Counted from the first letter of the stretch, positions 52,171 to 59,998 are shown. The stretch is DNA of 64,000 bases from JAYPWI01 sp964629575 (GCA_964629575.1 CAZVUM010000002.1:105195-169194); one strand, 5' to 3'. Numbers and translations: made by a program. The notes: generated by a model not told the origin, from the letters alone.

Positions 52171-53412
52171 ATGATCGCCGCAACGCCGGACTGGTTCGCC
52201 GAGGAGTATCTCGGCATCGAGGTCGAGCAGTACATCGGCCTCGGTGTGCTCGCGCTCATCGCCGCCGTCGTCCACATCGCCCTCCTGCGGCTGATGGCGC
52301 TCGTGGTGAGGCGCCGGTATGCGGGAGACGACCTCACGTTCTGGGATGGCAAGCGCCGCCTTTTGAACCGAGGCATCCTGCTGCTCGCCGTCGGGGTCAC
52401 GCTGCTCGTCGGATTCCCGACCCTCGACTTCGATCCCGACGTCGAGAACCTCGTCAACCAGGTGACCAGCCTGATCGCAGCGATCGCGATCATCATGGTC
52501 GCGTTCCGGGGCATCGACATCTTTGTCGACGTCCTGGCCAGGCGGGCCAGCGCGACAGAGACGATGCTCGACGACAGCCTAGTGCCGCTGTTGCGCACGT
52601 CTATGCGGCTGTTCGTCACGATCGTCGGAATTCTCTTCGTCCTGCAGAACCTCGACGTCAACGTCTCGTCGCTGGTCGCAGGTCTGGGGCTGGGCGGTCT
52701 CGCAATCGCGCTCGCGGCCCAGGACACCGTGCGCAACCTGTTGGGGGGTGTGACGATCTTCGCCGACAAACCCTTCGAAGTCGGCGACTGGGTGGTGGCC
52801 GACGGCGTCGAAGGCACCGTCGAAGCGGTCGGATTTCGCTCCACGCGTGTCCGCACCTTCTACAACTCGCTGGTCAGCGTTCCCAACGGCAACCTGATCG
52901 ACGCCGGGATCGACAACATGGGCCAGCGCCGCTGGCGGCGCTACAAGACCACACTCGGGGTCGGCTACCACACCAGCCCCGACCAGATGCAGGCGTTCGT
53001 CGAGGGAATCCGCGCCATCATCCAGGCGAATCCTGGGATGCGGCAGGACTACTACATCGTGGAGTTCCACGGCTTCGGCGCCACGAGCCTCGACGTTCTC
53101 GTCTACTGCTTCATCGACGCGGCGGACTGGACCGAAGAGCTGCGCACCCGGCATGTCCTCAACCTGGACATCATGCGCCTCGCCGAATCGCTGAACGTCG
53201 ACTTCGCGTTCCCCACTCAGACCGTGCACATCGCCGAGATGCCGGGCCAACCACAGCAGCTGGCAGAGGTCCCCGACCGGCCGCAGCTGCGAGGTGTCGT
53301 CGACGCCTTCGGACCCGGCGGCGACAGGGGCCAGCGGGTCGACCAGCCGATCTCGGCCGGACACGACAGCGTGCTCGAGAGTCCCTACGCCCAGGCCGAC
53401 GAGGGCGGTTGA
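52171..53412 (+). CDS. MscS-family mechanosensitive channel
   Basis: A 413-residue protein. Three to four membrane helices are followed by the pore-lining helix LVAGLGLGGLAIALAAQDTVRNLLGG and the MscS beta domain (FADKPFEVGDWV, GTVEAVGFRSTRVRTF, VSVPNGNLIDAGIDN). It releases solutes on osmotic downshift. The C-terminal tail of about 60 residues is polar. Its convergent neighbour was probably the acyl-CoA dehydrogenase before the element inserted. Confidence 0.92.
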   Translation: MIAATPDWFAEEYLGIEVEQYIGLGVLALIAAVVHIALLRLMALVVRRRYAGDDLTFWDGKRRLLNRGILLLAVGVTLLVGFPTLDFDPDVENLVNQVTSLIAAIAIIMVAFRGIDIFVDVLARRASATETMLDDSLVPLLRTSMRLFVTIVGILFVLQNLDVNVSSLVAGLGLGGLAIALAAQDTVRNLLGGVTIFADKPFEVGDWVVADGVEGTVEAVGFRSTRVRTFYNSLVSVPNGNLIDAGIDNMGQRRWRRYKTTLGVGYHTSPDQMQAFVEGIRAIIQANPGMRQDYYIVEFHGFGATSLDVLVYCFIDAADWTEELRTRHVLNLDIMRLAESLNVDFAFPTQTVHIAEMPGQPQQLAEVPDRPQLRGVVDAFGPGGDRGQRVDQPISAGHDSVLESPYAQADEGG

Positions 53413-53574
53413 TCGCGGGGCCCAAAGGGACCGAACGACACCTAAAGAGACTCACAAACATCGACAATGTGTTCGTTCTGACGTGAAACGAAACGTCAAC
53501 TGTGCTATGGTTCTCTTTCACGTCGCCGAGGGGCGGCGTTCTTTCGTTTTCGGGCTCGAGTGTTCGGCCAGCGT

Positions 53575-53632
53575 CTACTCGATCCGCATTCCGGAGATCG
53601 CCTGGCTGATCACCAGCTGCTGGATCTGCTCG
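53575..53632 (-). pseudogene. Displaced 3' end of the acyl-CoA dehydrogenase gene; left attachment site
   Basis: Reading leftward, these bases code for EQIQQLVISQAISGMRIE and a TAG stop, the same C-terminus as the intact gene at 57066 (EQIQQLVISRAISGLRIE). The first 25 bp (53608-53632) are identical to 57099-57123; beyond the core the copies differ at several positions, mostly silent. No dehydrogenase coding is found to the right. Confidence 0.85.
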
Positions 53633-53646
53633 ACGAGCGGCTCTGC

Positions 53647-54360
53647 GTGGAAGGAGTTGACGCCGCCGATGCTGTCGTCGATGGTCCGCAACCGACCGAA
53701 GGCGACGGTTGGCGGCTTCTCGGCACCCAAAGGACGGGCTTCACCTATCGGACCGGCGTCGCGACAACCACCGACCAGTACGAGGCGCTGTGGAGGCTGA
53801 GTGGGATCAGCGCAGAGGCGCCGACGGTCGATTTCGGGACTGAAATCGTGGTGTGGTTCGGTGCCGTCTACGGGTCGAACTGCGAAATCCGCCTGGACGA
53901 CGTCATCATCATCGACACCGAACGTCAGCTCGTGTTCGGCGACTTCGTGATTCCGGGCAATCCAATGGAGTGCAACAGCGACGCCAATCCCGAGGCCTAT
54001 GTGGTTGCGATCGAGCGGACACTCCTCCCGCCCGCGCCGTTCGACGTGCAACTCGGAGAACGGGATCCCCCCAAGGGTGTTCCTGAAGAACGCACCGTCG
54101 TGAAGATCGACCTTCGAGGGCCAGGCTCAACCGCGACCGACGACGAACTTGGCCTCGACCCGGAGCTGTTCGCCGACGCCAGCCGCGGATATGTGATCGG
54201 CGCGGGCGGCATCATGGAGATCGGATTCACGGCGCTCTATGACCTCGAGTTGTCCTGCGACTTCGAGCTCATCGGGCCGGTCAACGGCGTCGTTTGGCGA
54301 GCAGAGAACACCGAGCGCTATCTCCCCGCACCCAACGGAACCGAGAGCAACTGTCCCTGA
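53647..54360 (+). CDS. Unknown protein at the left element edge, probably shortened at the N-terminus
   Basis: The conserved-looking part begins near DGWRLLGTQRTGFTYRTGVA and continues FGTEIVVWFGAVYGSNC and AYVVAIERTLLPPAPFDVQL. The cysteine pairs and build recall secreted actinobacterial proteins that normally start with a signal peptide, which is missing. The GTG at 53647 is a convenience start; the frame is open across the attachment core to 53560. It may be truncated by the insertion. Function unknown. Confidence 0.5.
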   Translation: MEGVDAADAVVDGPQPTEGDGWRLLGTQRTGFTYRTGVATTTDQYEALWRLSGISAEAPTVDFGTEIVVWFGAVYGSNCEIRLDDVIIIDTERQLVFGDFVIPGNPMECNSDANPEAYVVAIERTLLPPAPFDVQLGERDPPKGVPEERTVVKIDLRGPGSTATDDELGLDPELFADASRGYVIGAGGIMEIGFTALYDLELSCDFELIGPVNGVVWRAENTERYLPAPNGTESNCP

Positions 54361-54664
54361 TCACCCCGCCGCCACGCGAGAACTGCCGAATGAGAGCGAC
54401 TTCCAACACCAGGGTGCCCCATGGGCCGAGACCCGGACATCCCTTCACCGTCGCTCTGAAGCACAGGAGCCAGCCAGCTACCGCAGAGCACGGCCGAGAG
54501 CACCGACCGTCGGCGGCCCGCCTCCACCTCCCGGCCGCCAGGAAGACGCCGAGACACCGAGGCAGGTCCTGCGGATGCCTGATGGGAGGTGCGGTCGCGC
54601 TGCGCCAACGTCACACCCAGCGACGTCACCATCAACCGAGGGAACGCCGCCGAACTCCGTCGGA
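54361..54664. other. Stretch without a supported gene
   Basis: About 300 bp between the left-edge gene and the antitoxin gene. Open frames here lack a start context or recognisable motifs, and I see no strong palindrome. Confidence 0.5.
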
Positions 54665-55183
54665 TCAGCCTGCGGCGAGCAGCGTTTCGACCAGCCGGCG
54701 TTCGTCGTCATCATTGAGGTTGCGACGAGTAAGCAGGGTTGCGTTGGCCAAGGCGATGATCCGTCCCCGATCGTCGGTGTCCGCATCGGGTTCGAGCCAG
54801 GTCTGCACGTCGACCCAACGCCAGAGGGGCGAGCGGGTCGAGGTGCCGTAGGCCGGCTCGGGAAACCCGGAGCTGTCAGCGTCTCGCTTGATCCAATGAT
54901 TCACGGCTTGACGACTGCGGCCGGTGCGCTCCGCGATGTCGGATTGGGAGACCAGTTCCTCTCCCTCCACCCGCACGACCTGGATGCCCGCAACGGATTC
55001 GGCTTGGGTGATGGCAGACGCGATGGCATCGAGAAGGGTGGAAGCGTCACGGTCGACATCGAGTGCAGGGTGCCCGTCGAACGCGGTGACCGCAGCGTCG
55101 TCGAGTCCGGCTTCGAAGAGCAGGTCGCTGGTTGCCTCGTCGATCGGGCGGTTGAGGATCAGCATGAAGTTGTGGGTGTTCAT
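54665..55183 (-). CDS. HTH antitoxin-like protein paired with a HicA-like toxin
   Basis: A 172-residue protein. The N-terminal half (MNTHNFMLILNRPIDEATS, LFEAGLDDAAVTAFDGHPAL) is a ferredoxin-like or HicB-like domain with IASAITQAESVAGIQVVRVE; the second half holds a helix-turn-helix SDIAERTGRSRQAVNHWIK and LWRWVDVQTWL. Proteins of this build commonly follow a small WSTPKN-type gene in actinobacteria. The ATG at 55183 is 11 bp after the toxin stop. It probably binds the palindrome upstream of the toxin gene and represses both. Confidence 0.72.
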   Translation of the reverse strand: MNTHNFMLILNRPIDEATSDLLFEAGLDDAAVTAFDGHPALDVDRDASTLLDAIASAITQAESVAGIQVVRVEGEELVSQSDIAERTGRSRQAVNHWIKRDADSSGFPEPAYGTSTRSPLWRWVDVQTWLEPDADTDDRGRIIALANATLLTRRNLNDDDERRLVETLLAAG

Positions 55184-55194
55184 GGCATGTCGAT

Positions 55195-55407
55195 TCAGGT
55201 GTTGCGACGAATGTGTCGTCGGATCTGTTTGGCGTGGTTGTCGGCGTTCTTCGGGGTCGACCACACCCGGAAGGGATGCGGCTGGTCACCGCTGATCACG
55301 TGTGTTGAGTGACCGTGCCCGGAGGAATCGGTCACGGTCAGCCCTGCGAGCTCGGCTTCGCGGAGCGCCTTCTCGATCTCCTTCTTCGGATGTGGCTTCC
55401 GGCTCAC
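55195..55407 (-). CDS. HicA-like toxin (small WSTPKN-type protein)
   Basis: A 70-residue basic protein: KKEIEKALREAELAGLTV, a His-rich GHGHSTHVI and WSTPKNADNHAKQIRRHI. The dsRNA-binding-like HicA fold with a His active site is suggested by helix-strand-strand-His-helix order. HicA toxins cleave mRNA. The GTG at 55407 lies 6 nt after a -10 box, so the mRNA may be leaderless. The pair could stabilise the element. Confidence 0.68.
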   Translation of the reverse strand: MSRKPHPKKEIEKALREAELAGLTVTDSSGHGHSTHVISGDQPHPFRVWSTPKNADNHAKQIRRHIRRNT

Positions 55408-55442
55408 CTTCGAATACTACCGATCTAGTTGACAATGTCAAC
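55408..55442 (-). promoter_or_regulatory. Toxin-antitoxin promoter with overlapping operator
   Basis: On the minus strand, -35 TTGACA (55441-55436), 16-bp spacer, -10 TAGTAT (55419-55414), then 6 nt to the GTG. The palindrome GTTGACA-A-TGTCAAC (55428-55442) covers the -35 box, so a bound antitoxin would block RNA polymerase. Confidence 0.72.
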
Positions 55443-55484
55443 GAGACTCACCACGGGCTCGGCACATCGACGAGGGAGCACGAG

Positions 55485-55724
55485 ATGCGACAAGCGCTCA
55501 GCGAGTATCCAGATCTGCTGACGGTGGAGGAGGCGGCCGCCTACCTGCGCATCAGCAGAGCGCTCGGCTACCAGCTCGCCCGGCAGTATCGGATCACCGA
55601 CGGAGCTGCGGGGCTACCTGTGGTGCAACTCGGCCGCTGCCTGCGCGTGCCGAGAGACGAATTGGAACTGCTCGTTCGCGGCCTGCCGCCCAAGTCCAGC
55701 TACGTGGGCAACAGCCCAACGTGA
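55485..55724 (+). CDS. Excisionase-like small HTH protein
   Basis: A 79-residue protein with the HTH_17/excisionase pattern: LLTVEEAAAYLRISRALGYQ, then LPVVQLGRCLRVPRDELELLV. Such proteins bend DNA at attachment arms to drive excision. GAGGGAG before the ATG at 55485 is a good ribosome site. It diverges from the toxin gene and converges with the 91-residue gene, overlapping its 3' end by 25 bp. Confidence 0.75.
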   Translation: MRQALSEYPDLLTVEEAAAYLRISRALGYQLARQYRITDGAAGLPVVQLGRCLRVPRDELELLVRGLPPKSSYVGNSPT

Positions 55725-55975
55725 CGCAGTTCGTCGATCATGTCCTCGGGCGAACCCATCACATCGAGGTGCACGATGACGCCTCCCTCGCCGTCGACGA
55801 CGTCGACCACTCTGGCGAGGAACGGTTCGACCGCGTCGCCGGCCACGACGATCGCCCCGGGCTCGACACGCTCGGGCTCCAGGGCTGCGCCGAGAAACGC
55901 CCACACGTAGCCCGTGTCGTCGACCTGGTTGACGTCGGCTGGCAGCGTGATGCGCACCTCGCCTGGACTGCTCAT
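55700..55975 (-). CDS. Unknown 91-residue protein coupled to the integrase
   Basis: An acidic protein, MSSPGEVRITLPADVNQVD to LDVMGSPEDMIDELRHVGLL, predicted as a small beta-rich domain. Its ATG overlaps the integrase stop (ATGA), so the two are translated together. Family not recognised; an accessory role in recombination or element control is possible. Confidence 0.55.
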   Translation of the reverse strand: MSSPGEVRITLPADVNQVDDTGYVWAFLGAALEPERVEPGAIVVAGDAVEPFLARVVDVVDGEGGVIVHLDVMGSPEDMIDELRHVGLLPT

Positions 55976-56760
55976 GCCTCCGCCTCTCCGTCGAGCACCC
56001 CGGCGACCGTATCGGCGATGCCCTGGTCGAGGCCTTCGAGGGCGTGGGCGTAGGTGCGCATCGTTGTCGTTGGGTCGCTGTGGCCGAGGGCAGCAACCGA
56101 GCGAACGTTGTGACCGCCAGCGATCGCGTGCGTGGCCGACCAGTGACGCAGGTCGTGCAGACGCCACTTCGGATCGATCTCGGCGAGCTTGCGGGTGCGC
56201 TTCCAGCACCAGCCGATCTTGTCGGGGCTGGGCGGGAACCCATCCTCGCCGAACATCCACGGCGATCTGTCCGACCGCTCCGCACGGGCAGCCTCGACGA
56301 GCGCGAGCGTCTGCTCATCGAGCGCCAGACCTCGCTGCTCCCCTGTCTTGGTGGGCGTCACCTGGAGACGATCGGGATCACCCACGGGATGGGTTCGGTC
56401 GACGGTCACCGCCTGATNNNNNNNNNNNNNNNNNNNNNNNNNNNNNNNNNNNNNNNNNNNNNNNNNNNNNNNNNNNNNNNNNNNNNNNNNNNNNNNNNNN
56501 NNNNNNNNNNNNNNNNNCACCGCCTGATTGAACGCAGCCCGCAGCAAGGTGTGCAGGTTCCGGATCTGGGACTCGCCGACACCCGCCTTGTGCATTCGCA
56601 AATGCCAACGGTCTACCTCGGAAACCGAGACCCGGCTCAGCGGCTTGTCCCCGCTCGGATCCGCCTTGATTCGCTCGACCCGACTGGCGTAGTCACGGCG
56701 AGAGGACAGCGACCACGATGGACCCTTGTGCTCGAGATACTCGTCGAGCAGTTCTTCCAC
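55972..56760 (-). CDS. int: Tyrosine integrase, core-binding and catalytic domains, gap inside
   Basis: The N-terminal part (VEELLDEYLEHKGPSW, then SQIRNLHTLLRAAFNQAV) is the SAM-like core-binding domain. After the gap the catalytic domain shows KTGEQRGLALDEQTLALVEA, HDLRHWSATHAI (HxxR), LGHSDPTTTMRTYAHAL with the nucleophilic Tyr. The first catalytic Arg region (TGxRRGE) and Lys are not visible and should lie in the gap; about 80 residues are missing relative to the family. The upstream arm domain is in another frame (next entry). Confidence 0.8.
   Translation of the reverse strand: MEELLDEYLEHKGPSWSLSSRRDYASRVERIKADPSGDKPLSRVSVSEVDRWHLRMHKAGVGESQIRNLHTLLRAAFNQAVXXXXXXXXXXXXXXXXXXXXXXXXXXXXXXXXXXQAVTVDRTHPVGDPDRLQVTPTKTGEQRGLALDEQTLALVEAARAERSDRSPWMFGEDGFPPSPDKIGWCWKRTRKLAEIDPKWRLHDLRHWSATHAIAGGHNVRSVAALGHSDPTTTMRTYAHALEGLDQGIADTVAGVLDGEAEA
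56418..56517. other. Assembly gap (100 N) inside the integrase
   Basis: The 11-mer CACCGCCTGAT stands on both flanks. By comparison with tyrosine integrases roughly 250 bases, including the first active-site Arg, are expected here; simple joining at the 11-mer would delete them. Confidence 0.95.
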
Positions 56761-56762
56761 GG

Positions 56763-56954
56763 TCAGCTTCCCCGACCGGGGAGCCGGGCGGCGAGCTGGG
56801 CCGCCAGACGCTCAGCATCGCGCTTGCCACCCTTCACCGACTTGGACACCTGAACCGGCTTGCCCTCGTCGTCATAGCCGACGAAGACCCGCACCTCCCA
56901 ATAGCCCGGCCACTTCTCCCTGATCGATGCCACCTGTTGGACAGTAGGAGCCAA
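56763..56954 (-). pseudogene. N-terminal arm-binding domain of the integrase, separated by a frameshift
   Basis: 63 residues, with IREKWPGYWEVRVFVGYDDE and SVKGGKRDAERLAAQLAA, the AP2-like arm-binding domain usual for these integrases. It ends at TGA 56763-56765, while the frame of the following part reads GKLTVEELLDEY across the same bases. One base was lost or gained near CCCCGG or GGGG at about 56766-56780. This may be a real break or a homopolymer error. Start TTG 56954 or GTG 56933. Confidence 0.7.
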
Positions 56955-56993
56955 AACTAGGGACAGCTAGAGCTAGAGGGACACTCTCGGCCG

Positions 56994-57024
56994 GGAGGTG
57001 GAACAGGAGGTGAACCGGGAGGTG
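56994..57024. repeat. Three GGAGGTG repeats at 12-bp spacing (candidate integrase arm sites)
   Basis: GGAGGTG starts at 56994, 57006 and 57018, each in phase with 12 bp. They lie between the integrase start and the right attachment core, where arm-type binding sites are expected. Confidence 0.65.
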
Positions 57025-57065
57025 AGATGCCGTGATCGCACAGCGACACCCTGACCAGGGCATAT

Positions 57066-58274
57066 CTACTCGATTCGCAGCCCCGAGATCGCCCTCGAGA
57101 TCACCAGCTGCTGGATCTGCTCGGTGCCTTCGAAGATGTCGTAGATCTTGGCGTCGCGGTGCCAGCGTTCGACGGGGTACTCCCGCACGTAGCCGTAGCC
57201 CCCGAGAATCTGGATCGCCCGCTCGGTGGACCACACCGCCACTCGGCCGGCCTTGAGCTTGGCCATGGATCCCTCGGCGTTCTTGTACTGCTTCTTCTTG
57301 CCGAGCCAGGCCGCGCGCCACACGAGCAGGCGGGCGGCGTCGATCTCGGTGGCCATGTCGGCGAGGGTGAAGGCGATCGACTGGTTCTGGATGATCGGCC
57401 GCCCGAACTGCACACGGTCCTTGGCGTACTCGAGGGCGAACTCATAGCCAGCACGCGCGACACCGATCGCTTGCGCGCCAACAGAGGGGCGCGTCGCCTC
57501 GAACGTCTGCATCGCGGCCTGCGAGTTCCCGGGCTTGCCCTCCCGAACGCGAGCTAGACGTTCGTCGAGCTTCTCCTTGCCGCCGAGCAGGCAGCGTCCG
57601 GGGATCCGGCAGTCGTCGAGCACGACCTCTGCGGTGTGGCTGGCCCGGATGCCGTGCTTGAGGAACTTCTGCCCCTGCGAGAGGCCAGCAGTCCCGGGGG
57701 GCACGACGAACGATGCATGCCCGCGGCTGCCCAGCTCCGGATCCACGACGGCCACCACCACATGGACGTCGGCGATGCCACCGTTGGTGATCCACGTCTT
57801 GGTGCCGTTGAGGACCCACTCGTCGGTGGCCGTGTCGTATGTGGCGCGGGTCCGAATCGCCGACACGTCCGAGCCGGCGTCTGGTTCGGACGAACAGAAG
57901 GCGCCCAGCTTCACGTCGTCGGCCGAGCCGTAACACTGCGGCACCCATTCGAATACCTGATCGCGGGAGCCTCCGGCGGCGATTCCCGCAGCCGCCAGAC
58001 CCGACCCCATGATCGACAGCCCGATGCCGGCGTCGCCCCAGAACATCTCCTCGAGCGCAACGGGCATCGTCAGGCCCGTGGGGTCCTTCCCCACCTCGAG
58101 CAGGAACTCCCACCCGTACAACCCGATCTTGGCCGCCTCTTCGAGAATCGGCCACGGGGTCTCTTCGCGCTCATCCCACTCGGCGGCGTTGGGCCGGATC
58201 ACATCGGCTGCGAAGTCGTGAACCCACTGCTTGATCTGCAGCTGGTCGTCGTTCAGCGTCGGGTTGAACTCCAT
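57066..58274 (-). CDS. Acyl-CoA dehydrogenase
   Basis: A 402-residue flavoprotein: GAFCSSEPDAGSDVSAIRTRA and WITNGGIADVHVV (FAD/substrate region), FGRPIIQNQSIAFTLADMA, and the catalytic Glu in YDIFEGTEQIQ. It introduces the 2,3-double bond into acyl-CoA and passes electrons to ETF. Its last 20 codons downstream of the core are presumably supplied by the element and keep a working C-terminus ISGLRIE. The ATG at 58274 starts MEFNPTLNDDQLQIK. Confidence 0.93.
   Translation of the reverse strand: MEFNPTLNDDQLQIKQWVHDFAADVIRPNAAEWDEREETPWPILEEAAKIGLYGWEFLLEVGKDPTGLTMPVALEEMFWGDAGIGLSIMGSGLAAAGIAAGGSRDQVFEWVPQCYGSADDVKLGAFCSSEPDAGSDVSAIRTRATYDTATDEWVLNGTKTWITNGGIADVHVVVAVVDPELGSRGHASFVVPPGTAGLSQGQKFLKHGIRASHTAEVVLDDCRIPGRCLLGGKEKLDERLARVREGKPGNSQAAMQTFEATRPSVGAQAIGVARAGYEFALEYAKDRVQFGRPIIQNQSIAFTLADMATEIDAARLLVWRAAWLGKKKQYKNAEGSMAKLKAGRVAVWSTERAIQILGGYGYVREYPVERWHRDAKIYDIFEGTEQIQQLVISRAISGLRIE
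57099..57123. other. Right attachment core (25 bp)
   Basis: Identical to 53608-53632. On the minus strand it codes for EQIQQLVI, the most conserved part of the dehydrogenase C-terminus, which suits a target-site choice. Confidence 0.75.
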
Positions 58275-58328
58275 GAGCGACGAAGTTACCGGCTGGTAAC
58301 TGGCCGTGCCACCGCCGCTCGAAGTGAC

Positions 58329-59855
58329 TCAGGCGGGATGGACGTGCGCTGTGCCCATGGCAGGAGCCGGGTCATCCTGGCCGAACACGACCATGCGCGA
58401 CCGACCGCTGCGCTTTGCCTCGTACATGGCCTGGTCCGCTTGACGGACCAGGCGATCCGGTTCGTCCACCGCAACGGGCGAGAACGCCACGCCGATCGAC
58501 GCCGACACGCGTACCCGGGTCCCGGTGATCGCGAACGGCGCATCGAGCCGTTCGAGGATCCGATCGGCCACGACGATCGCGCCGTCGACGTCCTGTGCAC
58601 CCGGAAGCAGAACGGTGAACTCGTCACCGCCGAGGCGGGCGACCATGTCGTCAGGGCGCACGCACGCCTCGAGCCGTCGCGCCGCCGCCTCGAGCAGGGC
58701 GTCGCCTGCGTCGTGACCAAGCCGATCGTTGACCAGCTTGAAACCGTCCAGATCGATGAAGAGGACAGCCAGTCCTTCGCCAGGTGGGCGACGGCGCTCG
58801 GACTGCTCACGGAGGTCGTGGTCGAACGCGGCCCGGTTCGGGAGCCCGGTCAGCGGATCGTGGAACGCTTGATGCTCCAGACGCTTACGCAGCTCCTCGG
58901 CTTCGAGGAATGCCTCGACCTGACCGATCACGGTGCCGGCCTGCGTCGCCAGCAGCTCGATCGCACCGTGCGCCTCCACCGGCACGGGGTCGGCGACCAC
59001 GATCCGGCCCCGGAGACGCCCGTTGGTCATGATCGGAACCGACAAGTGACCCGGCGGAACCTCTTTCTCGAGGGAGAGAACGCGACCCGACAGCTCGATG
59101 CGATCGAGTGCCCTGTGAATCGCATCGCGGACCCGGCGCATGTCCAGCGTGGTCATCTCGGCGGCCGCGTCGGCCACCGCTGCGAGAATTGCAGATCGCC
59201 GCTCGGCGTCGGCCCGGACCTGGCGATGTCGCCATGCCTCACGGGCCAAGCGCGCCGCGAGCATGCCCGCTGCAAGGGCCACGATGCCCAAGACCCCGAT
59301 GCGCTGAATCACGGTCGAGCTGTCGAAGCTCACGTCGTCGTAGCGAGTTGCCACGAAGCCATCGCGGCTGACGTAGAGAAGCGCGACAGCCAGCGTCGTG
59401 AGCAGCGCGCCCTGAGCCTTGAAGCGCAGCGCGGCTTCGAGCACCGGCAACAGCAACAGCACCCACAGGCTGCTCCCCGGGTCCAGGGCCACCAGCCAGA
59501 CCACAGACGCCATCACGGCCGTGTCGAGGGCCAACTCGATCACCGCCCGGCGCTCGATCAGTTCTCGACTCGCGCGCGGGTCCACCGTGGGATCGACGAG
59601 GTTGACCAGCAGCAAGATTCCGGCGAGGAGAATGCCGAGGGGCACCGCGGGCAGCACCGCGGCGGGCGAGGCATCGACCGGCTCGGTCCACAGCAGCAGC
59701 GGCAGCGCAAGGGCCGCAACGCCGCGGGCCCGGCGCAGCAGGCGGGCGTCACGTCGAAGCTCGGGCGGAACCAGGACGGGCTCGGGGACCTCCGGCGCCG
59801 GCTGCGGCCCGGGCCGCGGTGCTTCCTCGGTGGTCGAAGTGTCGTTCTCGGCCAC
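58329..59855 (-). CDS. Membrane GGDEF diguanylate cyclase with GAF-like domain
   Basis: A 508-residue protein: about six membrane helices in residues 45-210, a GAF-like region (IVVADPVPVEAHGAIELLA), and GGDEF with DPLTGLPNRAAF, DLDGFKLVNDRLGHDAGD and active site LGGDEFTVL. RPDD five residues before it is an intact inhibitory RxxD site. The frame extends to 60008 into valS on the other strand, so the GTG at 59855 was chosen as start. It makes cyclic di-GMP. Confidence 0.87.
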   Translation of the reverse strand: MAENDTSTTEEAPRPGPQPAPEVPEPVLVPPELRRDARLLRRARGVAALALPLLLWTEPVDASPAAVLPAVPLGILLAGILLLVNLVDPTVDPRASRELIERRAVIELALDTAVMASVVWLVALDPGSSLWVLLLLPVLEAALRFKAQGALLTTLAVALLYVSRDGFVATRYDDVSFDSSTVIQRIGVLGIVALAAGMLAARLAREAWRHRQVRADAERRSAILAAVADAAAEMTTLDMRRVRDAIHRALDRIELSGRVLSLEKEVPPGHLSVPIMTNGRLRGRIVVADPVPVEAHGAIELLATQAGTVIGQVEAFLEAEELRKRLEHQAFHDPLTGLPNRAAFDHDLREQSERRRPPGEGLAVLFIDLDGFKLVNDRLGHDAGDALLEAAARRLEACVRPDDMVARLGGDEFTVLLPGAQDVDGAIVVADRILERLDAPFAITGTRVRVSASIGVAFSPVAVDEPDRLVRQADQAMYEAKRSGRSRMVVFGQDDPAPAMGTAHVHPA

Positions 59856-59992
59856 CGTGCGATCAGGTCGGGAGAGTTCCAGATCGTCGATGAATCCAAG
59901 GGTACGGAACGCCAGTTCGCCGATGGTGGACGCTTGTCCACCGATCCCGCCGGGCCCGCGGGAACACGTTGGGCGGTCACCACGCTCCCTTG

Positions 59993-59998
59993 TACGGT
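59993..59998 (+). promoter_or_regulatory. Candidate -10 element TACGGT for valS (leaderless)
   Basis: TACGGT ends 8 nt before the ATG at 60007; there is no Shine-Dalgarno sequence. Confidence 0.4.

Larger units (their letters stand above)
53608..57123. mobile_element. Putative integrative element, about 3.5 kb, in the 3' end of an acyl-CoA dehydrogenase gene
   Basis: The interval is bounded by the 25-bp core GATCACCAGCTGCTGGATCT... on both sides, and the host gene's last codons occur at both. It carries a tyrosine integrase next to the right end, three 12-bp spaced repeats between integrase and core, a 91-residue coupled gene, an excisionase-like gene, a toxin-antitoxin pair and an N-terminally shortened protein at the left end. 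This is the known pattern of site-specific elements that restore the 3' end of their target gene. No transfer or replication genes are visible, so it is a minimal or decayed element. Confidence 0.78.

Noticed and set aside
53294..53800. Plus-strand frame over the mscS end and left attachment site
   Set aside because: No motif; it overlaps the mscS C-terminus in another frame and is of random composition.
56418..56517. Simple overlap of the two contigs at the 11-mer CACCGCCTGAT
   Set aside because: Joining there would remove the first catalytic Arg region of the integrase; a real gap of about 250 bases is more likely.
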